NCBI GenBank assembly: GCA_042093455.1
Contig: JBELEU010000104.1
Location: forward strand, 1-7,563
Direction: 5' to 3'
Length of the DNA stretch: 7,563 nt
Origin: GCA-2723085 sp042093455
GTDB taxonomy: Bacteria > Bacteroidota > Bacteroidia > Flavobacteriales_D > Parvicellaceae
Of this stretch, positions 1 through 6,182 are shown one piece after another. The notes beneath the pieces are model-generated. The model worked only from the letters and a program-made list of their open reading frames with translations. It did not search any database and was not told the origin of the DNA. A program made the translations under genes and the position numbers. The first letter of the stretch is position 1, and each line of letters begins with the position of its first letter.

Positions 1-1
1 G

Positions 2-325
2 GGACATTATGAACTAAATGTGTTTAAACCAATGATGGCGCATAACTTGATTGAGAGTGCTAAATTAATTGGTGATGCTTGTGCGTCTTTCAATGAGCAT
101 TGTGCCGCTGGCATTGAACCAAATAAAGCTAATATTAAACAGCTATTGAACAATTCATTAATGTTAGTTACTGCGCTAAATACTAAAATTGGTTATTATA
201 AAGCTGCTGAAATTGCAAATACAGCACATAAAAATGGAACAACTTTAAAAGAAGAAGCTGTAAATTTAGGCTATGTAACAAATGAAGAGTACGATTTATG
301 GGTAGATCCAAAAAAAATGATTTAA
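2..325 (+). CDS. fumC: Fumarate hydratase class II, C-terminal part (5' end outside window)
   Basis: Class II fumarase interconverts fumarate and (S)-malate in the TCA cycle as a cytosolic homotetramer with no iron-sulfur cluster. Only the last 107 codons are present. The reading frame is open from position 2 and begins GHYELNVFKPMMAHN, the conserved block near the end of the central helical domain of this superfamily. The rest is the small C-terminal domain (NKANIKQLLNNSLMLVTALN, then GYYKAAEIANTAHKNGTTLK) and the typical fumarase tail ending WVDPKKMI. That tail favours fumarase over aspartate ammonia-lyase or the other superfamily members. The catalytic residues lie upstream of the window, so activity cannot be judged here. 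The TAA stop at 323-325 is 1 nt from the next start, suggesting cotranscription with the two membrane-protein genes that follow. Confidence 0.93.
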   Translation, partial: GHYELNVFKPMMAHNLIESAKLIGDACASFNEHCAAGIEPNKANIKQLLNNSLMLVTALNTKIGYYKAAEIANTAHKNGTTLKEEAVNLGYVTNEEYDLWVDPKKMI

Positions 326-326
326 A

Positions 327-530
327 ATGAATAATAATAAATACTATTTGAATGTAATTTTCAGCGTTGCTTTAGTAGCTTTGCTACTGATTTTAACGTT
401 ATATTATATAAAACGAATAAGAATACCATACATTTTAGTACCTGTACTATTAATAGATGGACTTAGTGTTCTTTACGCTTACAATACAATAAAAAACAAA
501 CCAACAAATAAAAAAAACAACAATGAGTGA
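327..530 (+). CDS. Small two-helix membrane protein of unknown function
   Basis: I do not recognise this 67-residue protein. It has an asparagine-rich start (MNNNKYY), a very hydrophobic first segment at about residues 8-28, a short basic turn (KRIR, 30-33 region), a second hydrophobic segment at about 34-52, and a polar Lys/Asn-rich tail (KNKPTNKKNNNE). This reads as a helical hairpin in the inner membrane. No cysteine, catalytic motif or signal-peptidase site is visible. The ATG lies 1 nt after the fumC stop, and its last codon and TGA stop overlap the start of the SPFH gene in the 8-nt string ATGAGTGA (523-530), so translational coupling is likely. There is no Shine-Dalgarno; the leader is A-rich, as at neighbouring genes. 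The position and tight coupling make it real rather than a chance frame. A role with the SPFH protein is an inference from context only. Confidence 0.75.
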   Translation: MNNNKYYLNVIFSVALVALLLILTLYYIKRIRIPYILVPVLLIDGLSVLYAYNTIKNKPTNKKNNNE

Positions 531-1383
531 AATAGAAATAGAACCACAAAAAATTTTAAAAACAGCTGTTTTAGGAGGAATAGTTTTACTATTTGCTTCT
601 TTATTTTTCATGTCTTGGACCGATGTGAATCCAGGTGAAGAAGGTTTTGTATATAGACCATACACCAATGGTATTGATCAAGAAAATGTATATACAGAAG
701 GAACAGTATTCATAGCTCCATGGAATGAAATGATCACCTATAATATTCTTCAACAAAGTAGACAATACAGCTCAAAAGTAATGGAGAAAAATGGAATGGA
801 AATAGGAATTGACGTTACTGTAAACTACAACCCAATGCAAAATAACTGTGCAAAACTCCACTTAAAACATGGTAAGTCCTACGAAAGTTCTTTTATTGAT
901 GCTAAAGTAAGGGGTGTTATTAAAGATGTTATTGGTAGATATACTTATGAAGAAATTTATTCAACAAAGAGAGAAGCTCTTGAAACTGAAATGGATAACT
1001 TATTTCAATCTGAATTTCCAGCAAATTTCATTAGCTATAATTTCTGTGAGATTGCTGATGTTAACTTACCTGATAATGTAAAAACGGCCATTACAGAAAA
1101 AGAAACTCAAAAGCAAAGAAATCAAAAAGCTAAAGAATTAGAAGAAGAACAACAATATTTAGCTAATGCTGAGATTAAAAAAGCGGAAGGTGAAAAAACT
1201 GCAGCAATTTTAAGAGCAGAAGGTAGAGCAGAAGAAATCAGACTAGTTCAACAACAATTAACTAGATCACCAAACTATATTGAATTAGTAAAATGGAAAG
1301 GTTATGCTGACGGTAAAGGATCTCCTTATGGACAAGACAATGTATTTGGCGCAGGCACATCAGTAATCAAAGGATTAAAATAG
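523..1383 (+). CDS. SPFH/Band 7 (prohibitin-like) membrane protein
   Basis: This 286-residue protein belongs to the prohibitin/stomatin/flotillin superfamily. Such proteins are anchored by an N-terminal helix, oligomerise into large rings, and organise membrane microdomains or modulate membrane proteases such as FtsH. Visible in order: a short acidic N-terminus; one transmembrane helix at about residues 14-31; the start of the SPFH domain at VNPGEEGFVYRP (35-46); the SPFH core to about 180 (IGIDVTVNYNP, then AKVRGVIKDVIGRYTYEEIYSTKRE); and a charged Glu/Lys/Ala/Gln-rich coiled coil at about 186-247 containing the AEGEKTAAILRAEGRAEE repeat typical of prohibitins. The tail is glycine-rich. The length matches bacterial prohibitin-like proteins. 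The start at 523 is preferred because the next Met (residue 30) would remove the membrane helix. The exact partner and whether it works with FtsH are not shown by the sequence. Confidence 0.9.
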   Translation: MSEIEIEPQKILKTAVLGGIVLLFASLFFMSWTDVNPGEEGFVYRPYTNGIDQENVYTEGTVFIAPWNEMITYNILQQSRQYSSKVMEKNGMEIGIDVTVNYNPMQNNCAKLHLKHGKSYESSFIDAKVRGVIKDVIGRYTYEEIYSTKREALETEMDNLFQSEFPANFISYNFCEIADVNLPDNVKTAITEKETQKQRNQKAKELEEEQQYLANAEIKKAEGEKTAAILRAEGRAEEIRLVQQQLTRSPNYIELVKWKGYADGKGSPYGQDNVFGAGTSVIKGLK

Positions 1384-1408
1384 AATTATACATTATCATT
1401 TAATTTAC

Positions 1409-1436
1409 AAAGCCCTCAATAGAGGGCTTTTTTTTT
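1409..1436 (+). terminator. Intrinsic terminator after the fumC-SPFH gene group
   Basis: A perfect 9-bp stem, AAAGCCCTC (1409-1417) with GAGGGCTTT (1422-1430), encloses the tetraloop AATA and runs into nine T residues (1428-1436). It begins 25 nt after the SPFH stop codon. The T tract lies on the plus-strand side, so it terminates transcription coming from the left. It is the most GC-rich stem in any intergenic part of the window. Confidence 0.92.
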
Positions 1437-1485
1437 GAATTATAATATGTTTCGTAATTAAATAAAAGACCGAAAGAAGATTGTA

Positions 1486-1497
1486 TTGCAATTGCAA
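1486..1497. repeat. 12-bp perfect palindrome between convergent genes
   Basis: TTGCAATTGCAA reads the same on both strands. It is flanked by a further short inverted pair, GAAGA (1476-1480) and TCTTC (1502-1506). It sits between the two terminators, in a stretch with no gene. It may be a protein-binding site or merely a chance AT-rich palindrome; nothing in the sequence decides this. Confidence 0.4.
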
Positions 1498-1542
1498 AAA
1501 TTCTTCAAACAAACACTATTACTATAATGTGTGTGTATAAAC

Positions 1543-1574
1543 AATAAAGGCTCATTTATCAATGAGCCTTTATT
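1543..1574 (-). terminator. Intrinsic terminator after nrdA
   Basis: A perfect 14-bp stem pairs 1543-1556 with 1561-1574 around a 4-nt loop. On the minus strand the 3' arm ends in CCTTTATT followed by GTTTATAC, a U-rich exit. It starts 22 nt past the nrdA stop, the expected place for the end of the nrdBA transcript. The plus-strand exit is also T/A-rich (TTTATTTAAAA), so it could act as a bidirectional back-up for the opposing transcript. Confidence 0.85.
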
Positions 1575-1596
1575 TAAAAAATTAATCATTCAAGAT

Positions 1597-3954
1597 TTAA
1601 GCACCGCACGATATGCAATCGTCTGGATCATCTAATGAACAATTTATTTCGGCCATTCTTTCTTCCTCTGTTTTTGCAACCGGTTCAGTCATAGCTTGTT
1701 TATCTAGAGTGAACTTTATTGCATCTGTAGCTGCTTTTGTTCTTAAATAGTACATTCCAGTTTTTAGACCAGCTTTCCAACCGTAAAAATGCATTGATGT
1801 CAATTTTGCAAAATTAGCATTTTCCATAAAGATATTCATCGACTGAGATTGATCAATATATGCTCCTCTATCAGCAGCCATATCCACTATGCTCTTTTGT
1901 GAAATCTCCCAAGCTGTTTTATACAACTCTTTAATGTTTTCCGGAATTTCATTGATATTTTGAATAGATCCATTTGAGGCCATCAACTTATTCTTTAATG
2001 AATCATTCCAAATCCCCAATTTAACCAAGTCTCTTAAAAGGTGTTTATTAACAATAATAAACTCACCAGAAAGCACTCTTCGTGTGTAAATATTTGAGGT
2101 ATATGGTTCAAAACATTCGTTATTCCCTAGTATCTGAGCTGTAGATGCCGTTGGCATAGGAGCCAATAACAATGAGTTTCTTACACCGTGTTTCATTACT
2201 TCTTCTTTAAGTAAATCCCACTCCCATCTGTCTGTAGGCTTAACGTTCCACATATCAAACTGGAACGTTCCCTCAGAAATTGGAGATCCTTTCCAGGTTT
2301 CATAAGGTCCATTTTCAATTGCAAGATCCTTAGAAGCAGTTACAGCAGCATAATATATTGTTTCAAATATTTCTTTATTTAAGATTTTTGACTCAGGTGA
2401 ATCAAATGGATATCTCATTAAAATAAATGCATCTGCAAGTCCCTGTACACCAATACCAATTGGCCTATGTCTCATATTAGAATTTCTTGCTTCAGGAACT
2501 GGGTAATAATTTGCATCAATTACCTTATCAAGGTTTTTAGTAACTCTATAGGCTACATTAAATAATTTTTCGTGATCAAATTTTCCATCAACAACAAATT
2601 TAGGCAATGCAATAGAAGCTAAATTACATACGGCAACTTCATCAGGTGCGGTGTATTCTAGAATTTCAGTACATAAGTTAGATGACTTGATAGTCCCTAA
2701 GTTTTTTTGGTTTGATTTTTCATTGGCTGCATCTTTGTATAACATGTAAGGTGTACCTGTTTCAATTTGACTCTCCAAAATTTTAAACCACAATTCTTGA
2801 GCTTTTATTGTTTTTCTACCTTTCCCCTCTTTTTCATACTTTTTATATAGCTTCTCAAAGCCTTTACCATAAGTATCTGAAAGGCCTGGGCACTCTTTTG
2901 GGCACATCAATGTCCAATCTCCGTTTTCTTCAACTCTTTGCATGAACAAATCAGAAATCCATAGAGCATAAAATAAATCTCTTGCTCTTTGCTCTTCTTT
3001 ACCATGATTCTTCTTAAGATCTAAAAAATCAAAAATATCTGCATGCCAAGGCTCAATATAAATGGCAAAAGAACCTTTACGCTTTCCACCACCTTGATCA
3101 ACATATCTTGCAGTATCATTAAATACTCTAAGCATTGGAACAATACCATTTGATGTACCATTAGTTCCTTTGATGTAAGAACCCATTGCTCTAATATCAT
3201 GGATTGACAATCCAATTCCTCCAGCTGATTGAGAGATCTTTGCACACTGAGTAAGAGTATCGTAAATACCAGCAATACTATCTTCTTTTGTAGTCAAAAG
3301 AAAACAAGATGACATTTGAGGCTTTGGAGTACCTGAATTAAAAAGTGTTGGAGTGGCATGTGTAAACCAACCTTCACTCATGTAATTATAGGTTTCAATA
3401 ACAGAATCCATATCTTCTTTATGAATTCCAACTGCAACTCTCATGAGCATTTGTTGTGGTCTTTCAGCAACTTGACCGTTCAATCTCAATAAATAAGATC
3501 TTTCTAGAGTTTTAAAACCAAAATAGTCATATCTAAAATCTCTATCATAAATAATAGTAGAATCTAAAACATCTGAATTCTTCTTAATTATTTCATAAAC
3601 TTCATCAGAAATTAAGGGTGCGTTCTCACCTGTCTTAGGATCAATGTAAGTATATAGATCCTTTATGTTATCAGTAAAGGATTTTTTTGTGTTTTTATGT
3701 AAATTAGAAACTGCAATTCTTGAAGCTAAAAGCGCATAATCAGGATGAGTGATAGTATTTGTTGCAGCAACCTCAGCAGCTAAATTATCTAATTCACTTG
3801 TTGTAACACCATCATACAAACCTTCGATTACTTTCATAGCAACCTTTTCAGGGGTTACTAATGGATTTAAGCCATAACATAGCTTTTTTATTCTTGCAGT
3901 AATTTTATCAAATTTAACTGCTTCTCTTCTGGCATCTCTCTTTATTACGTACAT
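1597..3954 (-). CDS. nrdA: Ribonucleoside-diphosphate reductase, class Ia, large (alpha) subunit
   Basis: The catalytic subunit of aerobic ribonucleotide reductase, reducing NDPs to dNDPs in the cytosol with the NrdB radical subunit. The 785 residues are full length. An N-terminal ATP-cone (about residues 1-90, starting MYVIKRDARREAVKFDKIT) is the site of overall ATP/dATP control. The 10-stranded barrel follows, with the redox pair C217 (SSCF) and C443 (VAVCNLASI), the active-site set N426, C428 and E430 (NLCTE), the specificity-loop region around DQGGGKRKG (286-294), and the radical-transfer tyrosines Y735 and Y736 (MYYLRT). The C-terminal tail carries the swinging dithiol at C780 and C783 (DDCISCGA). 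All key residues are present. Motif spacing and tail resemble eukaryotic RRM1 more than E. coli NrdA. It lies 22 nt downstream of nrdB with an A-rich leader and no Shine-Dalgarno, so the two are surely cotranscribed. The start follows the family N-terminus exactly. Confidence 0.98.
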   Translation of the reverse strand: MYVIKRDARREAVKFDKITARIKKLCYGLNPLVTPEKVAMKVIEGLYDGVTTSELDNLAAEVAATNTITHPDYALLASRIAVSNLHKNTKKSFTDNIKDLYTYIDPKTGENAPLISDEVYEIIKKNSDVLDSTIIYDRDFRYDYFGFKTLERSYLLRLNGQVAERPQQMLMRVAVGIHKEDMDSVIETYNYMSEGWFTHATPTLFNSGTPKPQMSSCFLLTTKEDSIAGIYDTLTQCAKISQSAGGIGLSIHDIRAMGSYIKGTNGTSNGIVPMLRVFNDTARYVDQGGGKRKGSFAIYIEPWHADIFDFLDLKKNHGKEEQRARDLFYALWISDLFMQRVEENGDWTLMCPKECPGLSDTYGKGFEKLYKKYEKEGKGRKTIKAQELWFKILESQIETGTPYMLYKDAANEKSNQKNLGTIKSSNLCTEILEYTAPDEVAVCNLASIALPKFVVDGKFDHEKLFNVAYRVTKNLDKVIDANYYPVPEARNSNMRHRPIGIGVQGLADAFILMRYPFDSPESKILNKEIFETIYYAAVTASKDLAIENGPYETWKGSPISEGTFQFDMWNVKPTDRWEWDLLKEEVMKHGVRNSLLLAPMPTASTAQILGNNECFEPYTSNIYTRRVLSGEFIIVNKHLLRDLVKLGIWNDSLKNKLMASNGSIQNINEIPENIKELYKTAWEISQKSIVDMAADRGAYIDQSQSMNIFMENANFAKLTSMHFYGWKAGLKTGMYYLRTKAATDAIKFTLDKQAMTEPVAKTEEERMAEINCSLDDPDDCISCGA

Positions 3955-3976
3955 ATGTAATTTTTTAATAAATTAT

Positions 3977-5023
3977 TTAAAAATCAGCATCAAGGCTGAA
4001 GCTATTGTTTTCATTACTATTTAAAACACCTGCTTTTTGATATTCACCAACTCTTTTTTCGAAGAAATTTGTTTTACCTTGTAGATTAATCATATCCATA
4101 AAGTCAAATGGATTAGAGGTATTATAGATTTTATCGTTGCCTAGTTCCATAAGCAAACGATCGGCTACAAATTCAATGTACTGAGACATTAAATCAGCAT
4201 TCATACCAATTAACCTTACTGGAAGTGATTCAGTTACAAACTCTTTTTCAATTTCAACAGCATCTTCAATAATTTTCTGAACCTGTTCTTTAGGAAGTTT
4301 ATTAACTAAATGGTTGTTGTATAGCATACAAGCAAAATCACAATGAAGGCCTTCGTCTCTTGAAATTAATTCATTAGAAAAAGTTAACCCAGGCATTAAA
4401 CCTCTTTTCTTCAACCAAAAAATAGAGCAAAATGATCCTGAGAAGAAAATCCCTTCAACTGCAGCAAAAGAAATTAAACGTTCAGCATAGGAGCCATTGT
4501 CAATCCATCTCATTGCCCAATCAGCTTTTTTCTTAACTGGTTCAAATGTCTCAATAGCATTAAAAAGATAGTTTTTTTCTTTTGTATCTTTAATATAAGT
4601 ATCTATAAGTAAAGAATATGTTTCTGAGTGTATATTTTCCATCATTACTTGAAAACCATAGAAAAATTTAGCCTCAGTATATTGTACCTCACTTAAAAAG
4701 TTTTCTGCTAAATTTTCGTTCACAATTCCATCAGATGCAGCAAAAAAGGCAAGAACATGTTTGATAAAGAAACGCTCATCATCGTTAAGCTTACTATCCC
4801 AATCAACTAAGTCAGGTGAAAGATCTAATTCTTCAGCAGTCCAAATACTTGCTTCTTGCTTTTTGTACATTTCCCAAATGTCATTGTGTTGAATTGGGAA
4901 AAGAACAAACCTATTTGGATTTTCTTTTAATATTGGTTCTTCAACAACTATATTTTCATCTAAATCTTTGTTAAGATTGACTTGATCTAAGTTTTCAGAT
5001 TTTACTAACGATTTATCTTCCAT
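3977..5023 (-). CDS. nrdB: Ribonucleoside-diphosphate reductase, class Ia, small (beta) subunit
   Basis: A 348-residue radical-generating ferritin-like subunit that supplies the tyrosyl radical to NrdA. The diiron ligands are all visible: D98, E129, H132, E190, E224 and H227. The radical tyrosine is Y136 (ENIHSETY), and W61 (SIWTAEELDLS) and Y328 (RVGEYQK) fit the long-range electron-transfer path. An intact Tyr argues against the Tyr-less class Ic. The C-terminus, SFSLDADF, is the tail that docks into the large subunit and nearly matches the mammalian R2 tail FTLDADF. Residues 1-33 form a polar acidic extension unlike the ATP-cone seen on some flavobacterial NrdB proteins, so dATP control should rest on the cone of NrdA. 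Upstream lies the long AT-rich gap; the leader is A/T-rich without a Shine-Dalgarno. First gene of the nrdB-nrdA pair, the reverse of the E. coli order. Confidence 0.98.
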   Translation of the reverse strand: MEDKSLVKSENLDQVNLNKDLDENIVVEEPILKENPNRFVLFPIQHNDIWEMYKKQEASIWTAEELDLSPDLVDWDSKLNDDERFFIKHVLAFFAASDGIVNENLAENFLSEVQYTEAKFFYGFQVMMENIHSETYSLLIDTYIKDTKEKNYLFNAIETFEPVKKKADWAMRWIDNGSYAERLISFAAVEGIFFSGSFCSIFWLKKRGLMPGLTFSNELISRDEGLHCDFACMLYNNHLVNKLPKEQVQKIIEDAVEIEKEFVTESLPVRLIGMNADLMSQYIEFVADRLLMELGNDKIYNTSNPFDFMDMINLQGKTNFFEKRVGEYQKAGVLNSNENNSFSLDADF

Positions 5024-5056
5024 ATTAAGTATTTTATTTTTTTATCAATTTCCAAC

Positions 5057-5075
5057 ACCTCATACCAACAGAGGT
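5057..5075 (-). promoter_or_regulatory. Possible operator or leader hairpin upstream of nrdB
   Basis: ACCTC (5057-5061) and GAGGT (5071-5075) form a 5-bp inverted repeat with a 9-nt loop. The hexamer CCAACA occurs twice 13 bp apart (5052-5057 and 5065-5070). It is the only GC-richer patch in the gap and ends about 34 nt before the nrdB start codon, in the likely leader or promoter of nrdBA. The role is a guess from position; the stem is short and could be chance. Confidence 0.25.
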
Positions 5076-5117
5076 AAATATTTTAAGCTATTTAAAGTTA
5101 GGGACAAAAAATGGCTG

Positions 5118-5138
5118 TCAAAAATTGTGAATTTTTGA
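5118..5138. repeat. Symmetric inverted repeat upstream of nrdB
   Basis: TCAAAAATT (5118-5126) and AATTTTTGA (5130-5138) are perfect 9-bp inverted arms around GTG. The 3-nt centre suits a dimeric regulator site better than an RNA hairpin. It lies about 95 nt upstream of nrdB. It does not resemble the NrdR box consensus. In such AT-rich DNA a chance origin remains possible. Confidence 0.35.
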
Positions 5139-5317
5139 AAAAAAATTAAAGAATTAAACCTTTTTTGGGTACCTAACTAAATGTTTTAGCGGACTACAAA
5201 TTTTGGAATTTAAATAGCCTTTTACAAGCTTATTTCATTCACAATTTCAATAGTTTTCAACATGTCTAATTAACAAGTTTGTAACTCCCTGAAAACCAAC
5301 AATTTTGAATTTTTATT

Positions 5318-5369
5318 AAAAAAAGAAAGAACTATAATAACTTATCTAAAGTTAGTTTTTGTTCTTTCT
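5318..5369 (-). terminator. Candidate intrinsic terminator for the DUF3109 gene
   Basis: AGAAAGAAC (5324-5332) pairs perfectly with GTTCTTTCT (5361-5369). An inner 6-bp stem, TAACTT (5338-5343) with AAGTTA (5349-5354), closes a 5-nt loop. Read on the minus strand, the structure exits into a run of seven T residues (plus-strand A run 5318-5324), the layout of a Rho-independent terminator. It lies about 124 nt past the DUF3109 stop, rather far, and the stem is AT-rich, so strength is uncertain. It would separate that transcript from nrdBA. Confidence 0.5.
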
Positions 5370-5492
5370 CAATATACTCAACACTACTTGGCTTATTAAA
5401 ACAAGCGTGTTAAAAACAATAAAATTTTGGAAACTAATTGAAATGAGGAATAAAAAGTTGAAATTTAAATGAAATAAAAACTTAAATTTTTA

Positions 5493-6071
5493 TCACTTGA
5501 CACCTCTTTCTAATTCTCTATCAACAATTTCTAACTCGTCAAAAAACTCTTGTCCCCACCTATTAATTATAGCCTCTTTCAGGAACCTGAATACTTTAAC
5601 ATTTAGTGTTTCTCCGCAAGAACAAGCAGGTGAGCATATTTTCCAATGATCAACATTAATAGCCTCAAATTCATCTATTTTTTTGACTCTAATTGGATAC
5701 AAATGACATGAAATTGGCTTATTAAATTCTATGTCATTCTCTTTGTAAGCTTTTTCAATAGAGCATTTTGCAATATTATTTTTATCAAAATAGACAAAAG
5801 CACATTCTTTTCCATCAACTAAAGATGTGACGGCCTCGTTTTCATCGTCCAAATAGTAAACATCACTATTCTCAATGGCAGAAATACCTTCAGGTCGCAT
5901 GTGTTTTTTTATAGATGATAAGTTGTTTTTTATGTTTGAAATTTCATCACTTTTTAAGGGAGCTCCAGAATCCCCCTCAATACAACATGCCCCTTTGCAT
6001 GCGTTTAGATCACAAACAAATTTTTTGTCAATAACATCTTCTGAAATAAGTTTATTATCAATTTGGATCAT
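5493..6071 (-). CDS. DUF3109 family protein, cysteine-rich, function unknown
   Basis: A 192-residue cytosolic protein of the DUF3109 family, which resembles the YkgJ-type putative zinc/iron-chelating proteins; its biochemical role is not established. The N-terminus MIQIDNKLISEDVIDKKFVC leads into the family signature CDLNACKGACCIEGDSGAP (C20, C25, C29, C30). Further cysteines fall in conserved-looking contexts: GKEC (90), AKCSIEKAY (103), KPISCHLYPIRV (122) and the cluster KICSPACSCG (146, 150, 152). The ten cysteines suggest bound metal. There is no signal peptide or membrane helix. The frame stays open to an ATG at 6218, but that start would add 49 non-family residues and overlap glyS on the other strand, so the start at 6071 is chosen. 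It is divergent from glyS across 111 nt. No Shine-Dalgarno; the leader is nearly pure A/T. Confidence 0.88.
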   Translation of the reverse strand: MIQIDNKLISEDVIDKKFVCDLNACKGACCIEGDSGAPLKSDEISNIKNNLSSIKKHMRPEGISAIENSDVYYLDDENEAVTSLVDGKECAFVYFDKNNIAKCSIEKAYKENDIEFNKPISCHLYPIRVKKIDEFEAINVDHWKICSPACSCGETLNVKVFRFLKEAIINRWGQEFFDELEIVDRELERGVK

Positions 6072-6142
6072 AATATATATTATATATGGACAAATATTTA
6101 GAATAAATAATCGTCTAAAGATAACTCTTTCATTGGAAGTTA

Positions 6143-6150
6143 TATTTTTG
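6143..6150 (+). promoter_or_regulatory. Candidate -7 promoter element for glyS
   Basis: TATTTTTG matches the Bacteroidota sigma-A -7 consensus TAnnTTTG exactly and would give a start of transcription about 25 nt before the glyS ATG. No TTG is present at the usual -33 distance (the nearest, 6133-6135, is too close), so the call rests on one element and its position in the divergent gap. Confidence 0.35.
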
Positions 6151-6182
6151 CTTAAAATCAATTTTCCATAATACAATTCAGG

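Larger units (their letters stand above)
5024..5492. other. 469-nt AT-rich gap upstream of nrdB and downstream of the DUF3109 gene
   Basis: No convincing gene or structural RNA is seen here. The region must hold the nrdBA promoter unless transcription reads through from the right, but I find no exact match on the minus strand to the Bacteroidota -7 element TAnnTTTG (read as CAAAnnTA on the plus strand), and no clear NrdR box pair. What it does contain: a terminator-like hairpin (5318-5369), a symmetric inverted repeat (5118-5138), a small GC-richer hairpin near nrdB (5057-5075), and a purely A/T inverted repeat, AAATTTAA (5461-5468) with TTAAATTT (5482-5489), next to the DUF3109 stop. Confidence 0.6.

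Noticed and set aside
450..668. 72-codon open frame on the minus strand
   Set aside because: It lies antisense across the well-supported small membrane and SPFH genes, and its translation has no family resemblance.
1529..1536. Short TG repeat as a phase-variable tract
   Set aside because: Only four dinucleotide units, and not within a coding or promoter region that it could switch.
3021..3275. 84-codon open frame on the minus strand inside nrdA
   Set aside because: It is an alternate frame of the fully conserved nrdA coding sequence; its leucine-rich translation is a frame-shift shadow.
5461..5489. A/T-only inverted repeat just past the DUF3109 stop as a terminator
   Set aside because: The 8-bp stem has no G or C pair and no clean T run after it; it is recorded in the gap entry but not called.
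6091..6098. AATATTTG on the minus strand as a -7 element for DUF3109
   Set aside because: The first base of TAnnTTTG is mismatched, no -33 TTG is found, and the implied leader is very short.
5875..6171. 98-codon open frame on the plus strand
   Set aside because: It is antisense to the DUF3109 gene, whose cysteine signature is clear, and it runs through the divergent promoter gap.
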